A DNA stretch of 37,448 nt from a virus, in the IMG/VR virus record IMGVR_UViG_3300028835_001459, positions 1-37,448 of that record, one strand, 5' to 3'. The position numbers and the translations under genes were made by a program. Shown piece by piece: positions 28,140-37,164 of the stretch (position 1 is its first letter; each line of letters starts with the position of its first letter). Below the pieces are notes generated by a model that saw only the letters and a list, made by a program, of their open reading frames with translations, had not been told where the DNA came from and made no database searches.

Positions 28140-31100
28140 ATGTCTCTTAGTCTTGATGCTACCTTAAATACAGCTCAAGAAAGTGCAAGCCGCCGCCCTA
28201 TAGTTGAGATCAAATCACTTCCCCAAGGCACTGACATTCCTTTAGCAGGTCAACTCCTCACAGACAATACAATTGATGAAAAGCATCCCTCCGCAATAGC
28301 ACATTCTGATGGCAGGTTATGTCTTGGTTTTAGATATGGCGCTGAGGCCGGAGCCTATTTGATCAAATACTATTTTACCGATACCGCCCGAAATGAATGG
28401 TCGTATGTTGATATAAATATAGGCACTGATGATTTTTCCGGTTTGTCTCTATGTGAGTTGACCAACGGTAATATCGGGATGGTGTATTTAATTAACGACA
28501 CGGGCAATACTTTATATAGATTAAAATACCGTATTATTACTAAACAAGGGGTCGCTGTCTCTGATGGAGAGATTGCAAATTGGGCCAATACTCTCACTAC
28601 CGGCGATCCATGGGTACTAACTATTACTACGAATAGTTATATAGTTGTTTATACTAAATTTGTAGCTGGTGACAGCCATTATCATTTCTATAAACGTACC
28701 AGCGCCGATTTCACTTCATGGGCCGGTGAGGCTGAAATGGCGGTTGGAGGTTTGGATGATACAAAGGAAAAGCGCAATCCCTCATTAATCTTACTTGCTT
28801 CCGGAGACATCTGGTTATGGTTTGATTATGTAGAGGCCACCGCAGGCGGAGACTTGACTAATATATATTACTCTATCTCAGCCGACAACGGAGGAACGTG
28901 GGGGGTTGGGAATGTAGTTACCAGCTACACCCTAAAATCCGAAATAGCTAATCATGCGGTTTCCGTACAAAAGGTAGCGGATGAACAATATCTGCTATTT
29001 ACCCGTAAAATATCAGCCCTCCAGATGGATGATAGTGAAACGAATTGGTTGTCAGGTGATACTCCCGGAAATATGTGTTTTGATTCGGTTAATAGGAAAT
29101 TATATGTTACTAATGTTTATAGTGGCGGAGGATATAAAAAATTTCAATGCATAGTTAAAATTGATATAGATACATGGACCGTAGATGACTGTTGGGATGT
29201 CAGCACTGCCCCGGCTTTTAGTTCTGACGCGTTTAGCGCAACCCAACATGTCTGGTGGCATAGAGATAAAGGAGAGAGGTATTTAATTCCAATAGCAAAT
29301 AGAAACATTGCCCCATGTAGATGTATTGGTTTATTAAATGCAGATGCAGATACGATAACGCATTATTATTTTGATACAAATACAGGATGGGGAGTAACGA
29401 AAAATGTGACATGGACTTCACCATCAAATAATACAGAAATAACCCATACACAAATAGATTTAACTAACAATAAATTATGGGTTTGTATGATTGATAATCA
29501 TTATACTGCGCGGAGAATATTTATCGGATATTTGGATTTAACCGAAGGAGCCGAACCTTATACTTTTACAGAGGTTATAAATGAGTTAAATACCATAACC
29601 GAACATGAGGCTACAGGCGTAGGAAAATCTGCGGATGGATATTTTGAAGTTAGGCCTGAAGATGATTTGATTATTTTGTCCGGTGGATTCCAAAATACTA
29701 TATTTGATGGATTTATGCGTATATGGACATTGTCAACTACTGCGCTCTGGAAATATTATAATCATGGCCTCTTTTCCTCTTTTCCTTACTACGGAATTAA
29801 TAGATTCGTCTATTATGGTGGGAAAATATACGGCGCTATGAATTATACATCCTCTTATTCACAAGAAGATTATCGAGGCATAGTTGAAATTGATCTTTCT
29901 AACGATACCTTTATTTATCATCGTCCCTCTTATGCATCTATTAATGATTATGATTTTTATGATTTTTGTTTAGGTGAGCCTAATAAGATAATTTGTGCTC
30001 ATTTTGGTTATGGAATAGCTATATATAATATCGGCAATGATTCGTGGATTCTACATTCAAATACTAATATTCCCGGATTGACATCTTCAGGCGAAAATGA
30101 TTTCTGGCATTGTCTTTATGATGATGTTAATGATTTAATTTTTGGTGGACATGGAGATAGTACCGGTTCGGCATGGCAGGGAGTTGTTATGTTTTCTATC
30201 CACGGATCTATGCGACAAACTGCTTATACTGTTGGAACTAAGTCAGGGGCCTCTTGGAACTGGTCAAGCATTGCAGCCTTAGTGCAAGGATATAGGGATT
30301 ATGAAGCTGTGGGCTGGGTAGACCCTGGAGATTCGGGATCAATGTATGTCTTCTGGACCAGCGAGAATGTGGATGGGACTGAGCATTCTATCAAATGGGG
30401 CAAAGATGGCAGTACCTTAGACTTAACTCCTTACTTAACCAGAGAGGATGAAATATCCTTTGAGCGGTCAATAGACGGGACTCCGTCTAGGCTGGAATTT
30501 ACTTTAGCAGCCGGGCATCTATTTGATCCCTACAACAAGAACTCCCTGTTTTCTCCGTATGTTAAAAAAGGCCGCAAGATCACATTGCGGTTTGGTGAAA
30601 TCATCTCAAGCTCCGAATACTGGCAGAAAATGGGTACCGTAGTAGTAGCGGAGGCAAGGCTTAGATATGAGCGCGGTGAATATACCAATATTAGCGTAAT
30701 CGCTGAAGATGAACGGATCATTTGGGAAAAGAACCATATTTATGCTACGGAATATTACGAGGCCTTTCCCGAAACCATTATATCGGATGTTTTGCAAACA
30801 TGGGCAGCTATTGACAGCGGTGATATATCTATAAGTAATTTTGATAATAGGGTACAAATTGAACATCAATGGATAGAGACTGAACTTTTTGAAGTGATTA
30901 ATCAAATCTGTGACCGGTTTGGTTACTACATTAGATTTGATGTTGATCATGTAGCAGAATGTAAAAGAATTCATTACGATAATAGCGTAGATCACACTTA
31001 CACGGCTGCGAATAAAATAATAAGCCATGAACCGGATGACCGGCACTCTAATTTTATCAACAAGGTAACGGTTATGGGCCAAGAGCGCTCATGGACTGAT

Positions 31101-31889
31101 GTAACCTTTGGTGAGGAAAGGGTGGGCGAGCTTCACGGCACTACCGGATGGTGGGGAGCGAAAAAAGATTACCGGGTTTACTATTCACCTGACGCTAGTA
31201 GGCGTTGTAAAAATCCTCGATTGAATGTACTTGAAACAGCTAACTCTATTGCATTTAAGATGGCAGGTTCCATATCGGAAAGTATCTCTGCCCAAGACAC
31301 GGTAACATTTAAGCATTGCACTGTAACAGTTAAAGCCCCGAACCTAATCCCTGCCCTTGTCGGCGGGCTAGTTGCTTTAGCGGCAACCTATGATATTGGG
31401 AATGTAGAGACAGGGAGAATGACGATTTCTTTTGGTAGAATACTGACAAATCTATCCTTAAGCTTTGTTTTGTCTATTCTTTGCTCTATTGGTAATTTTC
31501 AATATGAAATATACGCCCTCCCTATGGGCAAGATAAGACGTTCGATTCAAGCTAGTGCAGACGACACCGAAGCTCAGGCAGAAACAGGCTGTGTAATTGA
31601 GAAAAAACTGGAAGACCCATTATGCTATTCACAGAGTGATTGTGCTGTAGTGGCAAATCATGAACTAATGGTAGTAAAATACCAAAGGCGGCGTATCAGA
31701 ATAACCAAGATTGCACATTTACAAGACGAAGATGGCGATACAATACAAATCGTTCATCCCCATACCGGGCTGAGTTTAAAAATCTTTATCGTTAATTTAA
31801 TCCGGAGATATAAAAAAGCCTCCGGGGCAAATACAAACGATGGATATTTTTATGACCATATTATAGGGTGGGTAGTTAGTGAACTTTGA
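28140..31889 (+). CDS. Tail hub protein with sialidase-like propeller N-terminus
   Basis: 1249 aa. Residues about 1-310 look like a sialidase-type beta-propeller: RNPSLILLASGDIWLWFDYV followed by an Asp-box YYSISADNGGTWG, with weaker copies (FTDTARNEW, RTSADFTSW). About 310-740 seems a second repeat-rich propeller. From about 765 (YLTREDEISFERSIDGTPSR) to about 1100 comes a tail-hub-like part. The catalytic Arg motif of sialidases is not evident, so binding may be likelier than cleavage. A hydrophobic stretch occurs near residues 1075-1125. Its end overlaps the next gene. Confidence 0.7.
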   Translation: MSLSLDATLNTAQESASRRPIVEIKSLPQGTDIPLAGQLLTDNTIDEKHPSAIAHSDGRLCLGFRYGAEAGAYLIKYYFTDTARNEWSYVDINIGTDDFSGLSLCELTNGNIGMVYLINDTGNTLYRLKYRIITKQGVAVSDGEIANWANTLTTGDPWVLTITTNSYIVVYTKFVAGDSHYHFYKRTSADFTSWAGEAEMAVGGLDDTKEKRNPSLILLASGDIWLWFDYVEATAGGDLTNIYYSISADNGGTWGVGNVVTSYTLKSEIANHAVSVQKVADEQYLLFTRKISALQMDDSETNWLSGDTPGNMCFDSVNRKLYVTNVYSGGGYKKFQCIVKIDIDTWTVDDCWDVSTAPAFSSDAFSATQHVWWHRDKGERYLIPIANRNIAPCRCIGLLNADADTITHYYFDTNTGWGVTKNVTWTSPSNNTEITHTQIDLTNNKLWVCMIDNHYTARRIFIGYLDLTEGAEPYTFTEVINELNTITEHEATGVGKSADGYFEVRPEDDLIILSGGFQNTIFDGFMRIWTLSTTALWKYYNHGLFSSFPYYGINRFVYYGGKIYGAMNYTSSYSQEDYRGIVEIDLSNDTFIYHRPSYASINDYDFYDFCLGEPNKIICAHFGYGIAIYNIGNDSWILHSNTNIPGLTSSGENDFWHCLYDDVNDLIFGGHGDSTGSAWQGVVMFSIHGSMRQTAYTVGTKSGASWNWSSIAALVQGYRDYEAVGWVDPGDSGSMYVFWTSENVDGTEHSIKWGKDGSTLDLTPYLTREDEISFERSIDGTPSRLEFTLAAGHLFDPYNKNSLFSPYVKKGRKITLRFGEIISSSEYWQKMGTVVVAEARLRYERGEYTNISVIAEDERIIWEKNHIYATEYYEAFPETIISDVLQTWAAIDSGDISISNFDNRVQIEHQWIETELFEVINQICDRFGYYIRFDVDHVAECKRIHYDNSVDHTYTAANKIISHEPDDRHSNFINKVTVMGQERSWTDVTFGEERVGELHGTTGWWGAKKDYRVYYSPDASRRCKNPRLNVLETANSIAFKMAGSISESISAQDTVTFKHCTVTVKAPNLIPALVGGLVALAATYDIGNVETGRMTISFGRILTNLSLSFVLSILCSIGNFQYEIYALPMGKIRRSIQASADDTEAQAETGCVIEKKLEDPLCYSQSDCAVVANHELMVVKYQRRRIRITKIAHLQDEDGDTIQIVHPHTGLSLKIFIVNLIRRYKKASGANTNDGYFYDHIIGWVVSEL

Positions 31890-32127
31890 GCTTGAGATTC
31901 CGATTGAAACATTGGAGGTTAGCCGTATATGCGAAATTATAGTAGAGTTTGTTACTAGAGATGGTACCGATCTTACTGACACAATTGAAAAGGTTCGTCA
32001 AGTAGTAAAATTGCTTCAGTCAGGTGAAGCAATAATTGTACGTGATGAAGAAGGTAGGAATGTTAATATTATCCTAAAGAATGAATATCAAATAAGGAAG
32101 GCGAGGTATGAGGCTTTATGGCGCTAA
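31879..32127 (+). CDS. Small tail-module protein, 82 aa
   Basis: GTG start overlapping the hub stop, so probably coupled. Mostly acidic with a helix (DLTDTIEKVRQVVKLLQSGE) and a strand end (AIIVRDEEGRNVNIILKNEY). Overlaps the next gene by 20 nt. No family recognised. Confidence 0.6.
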   Translation: MNFELEIPIETLEVSRICEIIVEFVTRDGTDLTDTIEKVRQVVKLLQSGEAIIVRDEEGRNVNIILKNEYQIRKARYEALWR

Positions 32128-33196
32128 ACAATTAAGAAACTATGTTGATGACCGGCATACTAGACACACAGAGAGTAGAGACGGTATTTGTTGGTCTGTA
32201 AACAGCACTGACCGTTATGCCTTTGTAAAAATACAAGGCTCCGATCGGCAGATTTTAGCCTATTATCCTGAGAATTGGTCACAGACTCCGGAATGGCTTA
32301 AAAGAGGCAATGCTGTAAGGATATCCCATTGTTCGGGGAACCAGGGCAGAATAGAGTTAATCGGACATGGAATATTAGTGCCTACGGCAGTGCCGGGCAG
32401 TACGCATGTTTCCACATTAAGTCCAGGGGTAAGCACAGGAGTAGCAATTACTCTGGGTTGTAATTTGCTGGGGAAGCCAAACAATCCCGGAATGTCCCTT
32501 ATGGTCCGCACCGGTTCATTTAGGGTTGCCAATTCAACCTTTGTATTGGATGCGATCGCAATGAATTCATCCTCTCTGTACCGCATGGGTGATGGCGGTA
32601 AAATGAACGATATTGCCGCTGTTAAAACAATAGATGCGGCAAGCACAAGTGCTTTTAGAATAGATGTTTTACAAGTAGGTACGGATTTGGCTGTTGACGT
32701 TCTTAAAGGAACTACATTCTCAGGTACAGCCACCGCATCGACAAGGGAAGCAATAGCCGGTGGGCATGTTGAGCTAGGTTTTGTTTTAGTCTATCCCAAT
32801 ATGACGGCAATAACCCAGGGAGACATTAATCATAATTTTTCAATACCTGAGTCTAATCAAATATTTACATCATTTAGCAAAACCAGTATTGATACATTAG
32901 ATACTTCGATTGATATTTCATTCAAAGTGATAGATCAATATAATAATATAGTTAGTAAGCCTGGCGCAGGTTATTTTTGTACTGCAAAAATTATTAGTGG
33001 GTCAGGTTCTTTGGTAAGTGGATCCACTGACTCAACCGCTGTGGAATTTTATACTAACAGTGTAGAATCATTAACTTATCGAAAATCAACCAGTGATTTG
33101 GATACAATAGGAACGATTTTTCAATTTACGGCTCATTTGAATTATGATCTTGAGAGTGTAAATCATGTTATGATAAGCACCTCAACATCAACTTAA
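32108..33196 (+). CDS. Tail/baseplate protein with C-terminal Ig-like part
   Basis: 362 aa. The N-terminus (RYAFVKIQGSDRQILAYYPE, then GNAVRISHCSGNQGRIELIG) resembles OB-fold domains of baseplate proteins. The middle is fibre-like. The last about 100 residues (SIDISFKVIDQYNNIVSKPG) look like a bacterial Ig-like domain. Probable host contact or fibre anchor. Confidence 0.65.
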   Translation: MRLYGAKQLRNYVDDRHTRHTESRDGICWSVNSTDRYAFVKIQGSDRQILAYYPENWSQTPEWLKRGNAVRISHCSGNQGRIELIGHGILVPTAVPGSTHVSTLSPGVSTGVAITLGCNLLGKPNNPGMSLMVRTGSFRVANSTFVLDAIAMNSSSLYRMGDGGKMNDIAAVKTIDAASTSAFRIDVLQVGTDLAVDVLKGTTFSGTATASTREAIAGGHVELGFVLVYPNMTAITQGDINHNFSIPESNQIFTSFSKTSIDTLDTSIDISFKVIDQYNNIVSKPGAGYFCTAKIISGSGSLVSGSTDSTAVEFYTNSVESLTYRKSTSDLDTIGTIFQFTAHLNYDLESVNHVMISTSTST

Positions 33197-33276
33197 AAGG
33201 AATGCGCCTAAATTGAAATTACTTTACCGGTAATTTGGGGTAATACTAGGCAATATTGTTACGGTTATAAGAAAAT

Positions 33277-33507
33277 ATGCCATTAAATGACTTACATAAT
33301 CCTGTCTTGACTGATCATACTTTATCGGAAAAAGCAATATTAAATTCTATCCTTGTTGAATTAAATCTGTTAAGGGTAACAATTCAAAAAGAGATATCCG
33401 GTCGTGCATTAAAAGAAGAAGAGAATAAAGATAAAATAAAGCATTGTCAGGAGTTAACCGACAACTTATTAGAAAAGTTCAACATCTTGGGAGGTGGTAA
33501 TAAATGA
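33277..33507 (+). CDS. Small coiled-coil tail-module protein, 76 aa
   Basis: Helical and heptad-like (ILNSILVELNLLRVTIQKEI). Overlaps the next gene's start by 4 nt. No Shine-Dalgarno. Could be a fibre chaperone or anchor; no family recognised. Confidence 0.55.
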   Translation: MPLNDLHNPVLTDHTLSEKAILNSILVELNLLRVTIQKEISGRALKEEENKDKIKHCQELTDNLLEKFNILGGGNK

Positions 33508-34565
33508 TACTAGCGAGTAGTTATACAACAGCGACATTATTTAAACCGGCTGACATGAACCCTCCTTTAGAATCCTTCGACAAAATTATTAGGAATACAA
33601 AGGTACCGCTGATTTCTTGTGATGGTACCATAACATTTAACAGCACTTCAGGTGAGTTAACATGGACGGATCCGCTTAAAATCCTTGGTATGGATTCAAG
33701 TGGTAAAATGTTCACAAATGTTATTGCCTCCGCTACGTTAACTCTCACAACGGGAAGTATCGTATATGCAGACCTCAGCACGGTTAATAATGCTACGATT
33801 TCAGCTACCTTTGTAGCCTTTTCAACCGCCTCGACAACCTTACTACCTTCCAGCAGGATTGTTTTGGGTATGGTTAATACCACGGCAAAACAATTTTATT
33901 GCCACCTCTTGTTTCCCTCGTTCCAACAAATGCTTAGTACGGCGGCGGTGCATGCACAACAGCATGATATTGATTCAACCGATGATCATGCCGGCACGGC
34001 AACCGATGGGAATATTTTAATTGCAAGCTCTGCGGGCTTGCCTATTGATGGAGGTATTGCCTTAACGGCAGTGACAACTGCACTCTCAACATTAGCGGTA
34101 CAAGTAGCGGCGATATCCACCCACGCCCAACAACACAACATAGACTCATCTGCGGATCATGGCAGTACGGCAACCGAAGGAAATATTTTAATCGCAAGCT
34201 CTGCGGGCTTGCCGGTTGATGCAGGAAAAAAACCGGCAGATTATTTAGGAGGTAGGGAATCATCAGTAGGCGCCTCCGCTTCAACATTCACGGTAGATTT
34301 TTCTACCGCAGAGACTAGATTTGTACATTTGACCACTAATTCATCTTGTATTATTACCGGTGGAGTTAATGGGCAGGTTTATAGGCTAAGGGTAGCACAA
34401 GACGCTACCGGAGGATGGACTTTAGCCATAGGCGCTACAGCAGGTACAATTAGCTGGAGAGGGGGCGTGGCTCCCACAATGACCACAGTGGCCAATAAGT
34501 CGGATTGGCTGACCTTTGTACGGTCAAATAGCACATGGTTTGCCGATGCAAGCCAGAATTTTTAG
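33504..34565 (+). CDS. Tail fibre protein with internal repeats
   Basis: 353 aa behind GGAGGTGG. Two copies of a 31-residue block beginning HAQQHDIDSTDDHAGTATDG and ending ASSAGLP (about residues 152-182 and 212-242) are typical collar repeats of fibres. The C-terminal beta domain ends with WLTFVRSNSTWFADASQNF. Adjoins two further fibre-like genes. Confidence 0.8.
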   Translation: MILASSYTTATLFKPADMNPPLESFDKIIRNTKVPLISCDGTITFNSTSGELTWTDPLKILGMDSSGKMFTNVIASATLTLTTGSIVYADLSTVNNATISATFVAFSTASTTLLPSSRIVLGMVNTTAKQFYCHLLFPSFQQMLSTAAVHAQQHDIDSTDDHAGTATDGNILIASSAGLPIDGGIALTAVTTALSTLAVQVAAISTHAQQHNIDSSADHGSTATEGNILIASSAGLPVDAGKKPADYLGGRESSVGASASTFTVDFSTAETRFVHLTTNSSCIITGGVNGQVYRLRVAQDATGGWTLAIGATAGTISWRGGVAPTMTTVANKSDWLTFVRSNSTWFADASQNF

Positions 34566-34576
34566 GAGATTTTAAC

Positions 34577-35572
34577 GTGAGTAGAATTTTCATTGATGGA
34601 TTTGAACATGGAAGCTTAGGTTTATGGGAAATAGATTCCGATACTGGCGTGGCTGCTATTATTAGCACGGGAGTAATTGATGGGAACTATTCCGTTAGAT
34701 TAACAGAAGTTGTTAGAATGTCCCGGCCGCTCGGCACCACTTATAATGAAATTTTTATTGCCGGTAAATTTAGATTCGTATCCCATTTTAGTTCATGCCA
34801 TATATTTGATCTTGACAAAGGTACAACTAGAATATTAGGTATCGGCGTTTCTACTGCCAAGGTAATACATTTATATCGTGGCGGGACTGCTATTGCCTCT
34901 GCAACAACAGGAGAGGTATCTTCAAATGTCGATTATTTAATTGAATTCCAAGCAAAAATAGATAGCTCCGCAGGGGTAGGGAAAGTTCTTTTAGATGGTG
35001 CAACTATAATAAATTGGACTAGCAATACCAAACCGGGAGCCGATGAAGATTTTAATATTTTGCGGATTGGAGATACTGACTTTGCTTATGAGCAAAATAT
35101 GGTTATTGATAATATTATTGTCGATACTACGGCCTTTCCCGGAAACACAAAAATCATGGGCTTACTTCCTAATGCAATAGGGGCCTCCACAGAGTGGGCT
35201 CCATCAGCCGCTGGTGAGAATTTTGAATGTGTTGACGAAGTACCGCCGACCACTGACAATAGTGTTCATGCAAATACTGCAAGCGCCCTAGACCTTTACA
35301 ATGTCTCGGCGTTGAATAGTTTGGCCGGTGCGATAAAATGCGTGCAAATTTCCGCACTGGCCGAGATACTGAGCGAAACCACAGTGCCAAAAGTGCAGAT
35401 AGCGTTTGGCCATAATAGCTCAGTCGTTTTTAGCGCAAGTTTAACTCCGGGCACAGCGGGATCCCCAGCGCATGTTTCTCAATTATGGGAGGAAAATCCA
35501 ATAACAACCGCCGCTTTTACTCCATCTGAAATTAGCAGTTTGCAGATAGGGGTTAAGGCTGCTACAGGATAA
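34577..35572 (+). CDS. Receptor-binding or fibre-tip protein, copy 1
   Basis: 331 aa from GTG 34577, behind AGGAGA. Starts SRIFIDGFEHGSLGLWEIDS, then a jellyroll/LamG-like pattern with NVDYLIEFQAKIDSSAGVGK. The next gene is a same-length paralogue. Jellyroll proteins at this place often bind host glycans. Confidence 0.75.
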   Translation: MSRIFIDGFEHGSLGLWEIDSDTGVAAIISTGVIDGNYSVRLTEVVRMSRPLGTTYNEIFIAGKFRFVSHFSSCHIFDLDKGTTRILGIGVSTAKVIHLYRGGTAIASATTGEVSSNVDYLIEFQAKIDSSAGVGKVLLDGATIINWTSNTKPGADEDFNILRIGDTDFAYEQNMVIDNIIVDTTAFPGNTKIMGLLPNAIGASTEWAPSAAGENFECVDEVPPTTDNSVHANTASALDLYNVSALNSLAGAIKCVQISALAEILSETTVPKVQIAFGHNSSVVFSASLTPGTAGSPAHVSQLWEENPITTAAFTPSEISSLQIGVKAATG

Positions 35573-35575
35573 TAT

Positions 35576-36571
35576 ATGGGTAGAATTTTTATAGACGGTT
35601 TTGAGCATGGACATTATGGGCTATGGGAGGCAGGTGGGGCAGGGACAGTAGCAATTACAACAGCTAATGCAATTGATGGCGATTACTCGGTATCTATTAC
35701 CGGACGAGCAAGGATATCAAAATCCCTCGGTACTACCTATAATGAAATTTATCTTGCCGGAAAGTTTAATTTCCAAGGCGCTGCTTCTATTGCAGTAAGA
35801 CATATATTCGATCTGGACAAAAATACGTCAAGGATTTCAAGCGTCCGCTTATCATCAAATGAGGTAATACATCTATATCGCCAACATGTCAGTATTTCAT
35901 CAGCAACCGCAGCGCTATCAACAAACGTGAATTATCGTATTGAATTTCATAGTAAAATTAGCAGCGCTAATGGAATAGGCAAAGTCCTCGTGAATGGAGA
36001 GACGGTAATAGATTTTACAAGTAACACTAAGGCCGGCGTCGACGATGTAGATTTTAATATCCTACGTATAGGCGCTACATATTATATTAATCCAATCCGG
36101 CTTGTTGATGATATCGTTATAGATACGACAGTTTTTCCGGGCAAGACAAAAATAATGGCGCTGGTCCCTGACAGCTCAGGAGGCTCTACCGGATGGACAC
36201 CCTCTACCGGCGAGAATTATGCATGCATTAACGAGATACCCCCAACCACGGTTGAAGGTGTGAGCATAAACACTACCGGCGCAGTAGACCTCTATAATAT
36301 ATCAGCCCTAGATAGTATAGCTGGGGAAATTAAATGTATACAAATATCAGCATTAGCTGAGACCGAAGGTGCGCCAGATGCACAAAACCTTGAGATAGGC
36401 ATTGCTCATAATAACACAGCAATGTTTAGCGCTGGCCTAATCCCAGGCACGGCGGGGGACCCGAAATATGTTACTAAATTATGGGAAAATAATCCCATAA
36501 CGGCATCTGCTTTTACTCCTTCTGAAATCAGTAGTTTGCAAATAGGGATAAAAGCCACCTTAACAGCTTAG
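35576..36571 (+). CDS. Receptor-binding or fibre-tip protein, copy 2
   Basis: 331 aa, ATG 35576, three bases after the stop of copy 1. GRIFIDGFEHGHYGLWEAGG and NVNYRIEFHSKISSANGIGK mirror copy 1, and both end ITASAFTPSEISSLQIGIK-like. It is a tandem duplicate that has diverged, probably to widen receptor choice. Confidence 0.75.
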   Translation: MGRIFIDGFEHGHYGLWEAGGAGTVAITTANAIDGDYSVSITGRARISKSLGTTYNEIYLAGKFNFQGAASIAVRHIFDLDKNTSRISSVRLSSNEVIHLYRQHVSISSATAALSTNVNYRIEFHSKISSANGIGKVLVNGETVIDFTSNTKAGVDDVDFNILRIGATYYINPIRLVDDIVIDTTVFPGKTKIMALVPDSSGGSTGWTPSTGENYACINEIPPTTVEGVSINTTGAVDLYNISALDSIAGEIKCIQISALAETEGAPDAQNLEIGIAHNNTAMFSAGLIPGTAGDPKYVTKLWENNPITASAFTPSEISSLQIGIKATLTA

Positions 36572-36584
36572 AAAGGAGATATAA

Positions 36585-36722
36585 ATGGCTGATTTATTAA
36601 AGGTTTGGGCAGAGGCTGCCCAGATTGAATATATTGAGATGCAATTAGTAATACATGGAATGATCATGCAAGTGGAATATACGGAAGAGGCTGGCGGAGG
36701 ATTGTTCTTTGCTCATGGTTAA
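36585..36722 (+). CDS. Small acidic protein, 45 aa
   Basis: GAAAGGAG precedes the ATG at 36585. MADLLKVWAEAAQIEYIEMQ continues to a GGGLFFAHG end. Strong Shine-Dalgarno and operon position make it a real gene. No family recognised. Confidence 0.6.
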   Translation: MADLLKVWAEAAQIEYIEMQLVIHGMIMQVEYTEEAGGGLFFAHG

Positions 36723-36745
36723 TCTTAGATTGGACGTTTTTAAAT

Positions 36746-37075
36746 ATGTGGAAACCTAAAAAACCCTGTTTAAGGGTTGGGTGCAGCGCTCTTGTTAAAA
36801 AAGGATATTGCGAAGAGCATCAAAGAGATAATAATAGATACAATGATTCTTTCAGGCCATCTGCCCGTGAACGGGGATACGATTCTAAGTGGGATATCTT
36901 TAGACGGTATTATCTAAGGAAATTTCCGATGTGTAAGATTTGTACTCGTCCTTCTATTCTTCCGCATCACATTATCTCATTAAAAGACGGTGGCGTGAAG
37001 TATAATGAAAAGAATCTTATGCCGCTGTGTGCTAGGTGCCATAACCGGCTGCATGATAGCTTTAAAACTAGGTAA
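36746..37075 (+). CDS. HNH endonuclease
   Basis: 109 aa. CKIC, then LPHHIISLKDGG, then NLMPLCARCHNRLHD give the HNH fold with CxxC zinc ribbons. The N-terminal part has further Cys/His (CLRVGCSALVKKGYCEEHQ). Such enzymes work with terminase at cos or pac cleavage; here it lies at the far end of the structural operon rather than beside terS. Confidence 0.9.
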   Translation: MWKPKKPCLRVGCSALVKKGYCEEHQRDNNRYNDSFRPSARERGYDSKWDIFRRYYLRKFPMCKICTRPSILPHHIISLKDGGVKYNEKNLMPLCARCHNRLHDSFKTR

Positions 37076-37091
37076 TCCATTGCCTAGTTTT
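37064..37091 (+). terminator. Intrinsic terminator at the end of the late operon
   Basis: AAAACTAGGTAA (37064-37075) pairs with TTGCCTAGTTTT (37080-37091) across a TCCA loop with one G-T pair. The stop codon of the HNH gene is part of the stem. A T-run closes the right arm. ATTGCCTAGTT recurs at 37132-37142. Confidence 0.65.
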
Positions 37092-37164
37092 ACCCCATAT
37101 TCCCGGTTTAGTAATCATGAAAACAGGAAAGATTGCCTAGTTATGACAAACAGGGATAGCTCTT

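Noticed and set aside
30606-31082. Long minus-strand open frame of 158 codons
   Set aside because: It is antisense to the tail hub gene, with no Shine-Dalgarno and no domain pattern; treated as a shadow frame.
34577-36571. Paired fibre genes suggested a diversity-generating retroelement
   Set aside because: No reverse transcriptase and no template-repeat/variable-repeat pair with adenine-specific changes are visible.
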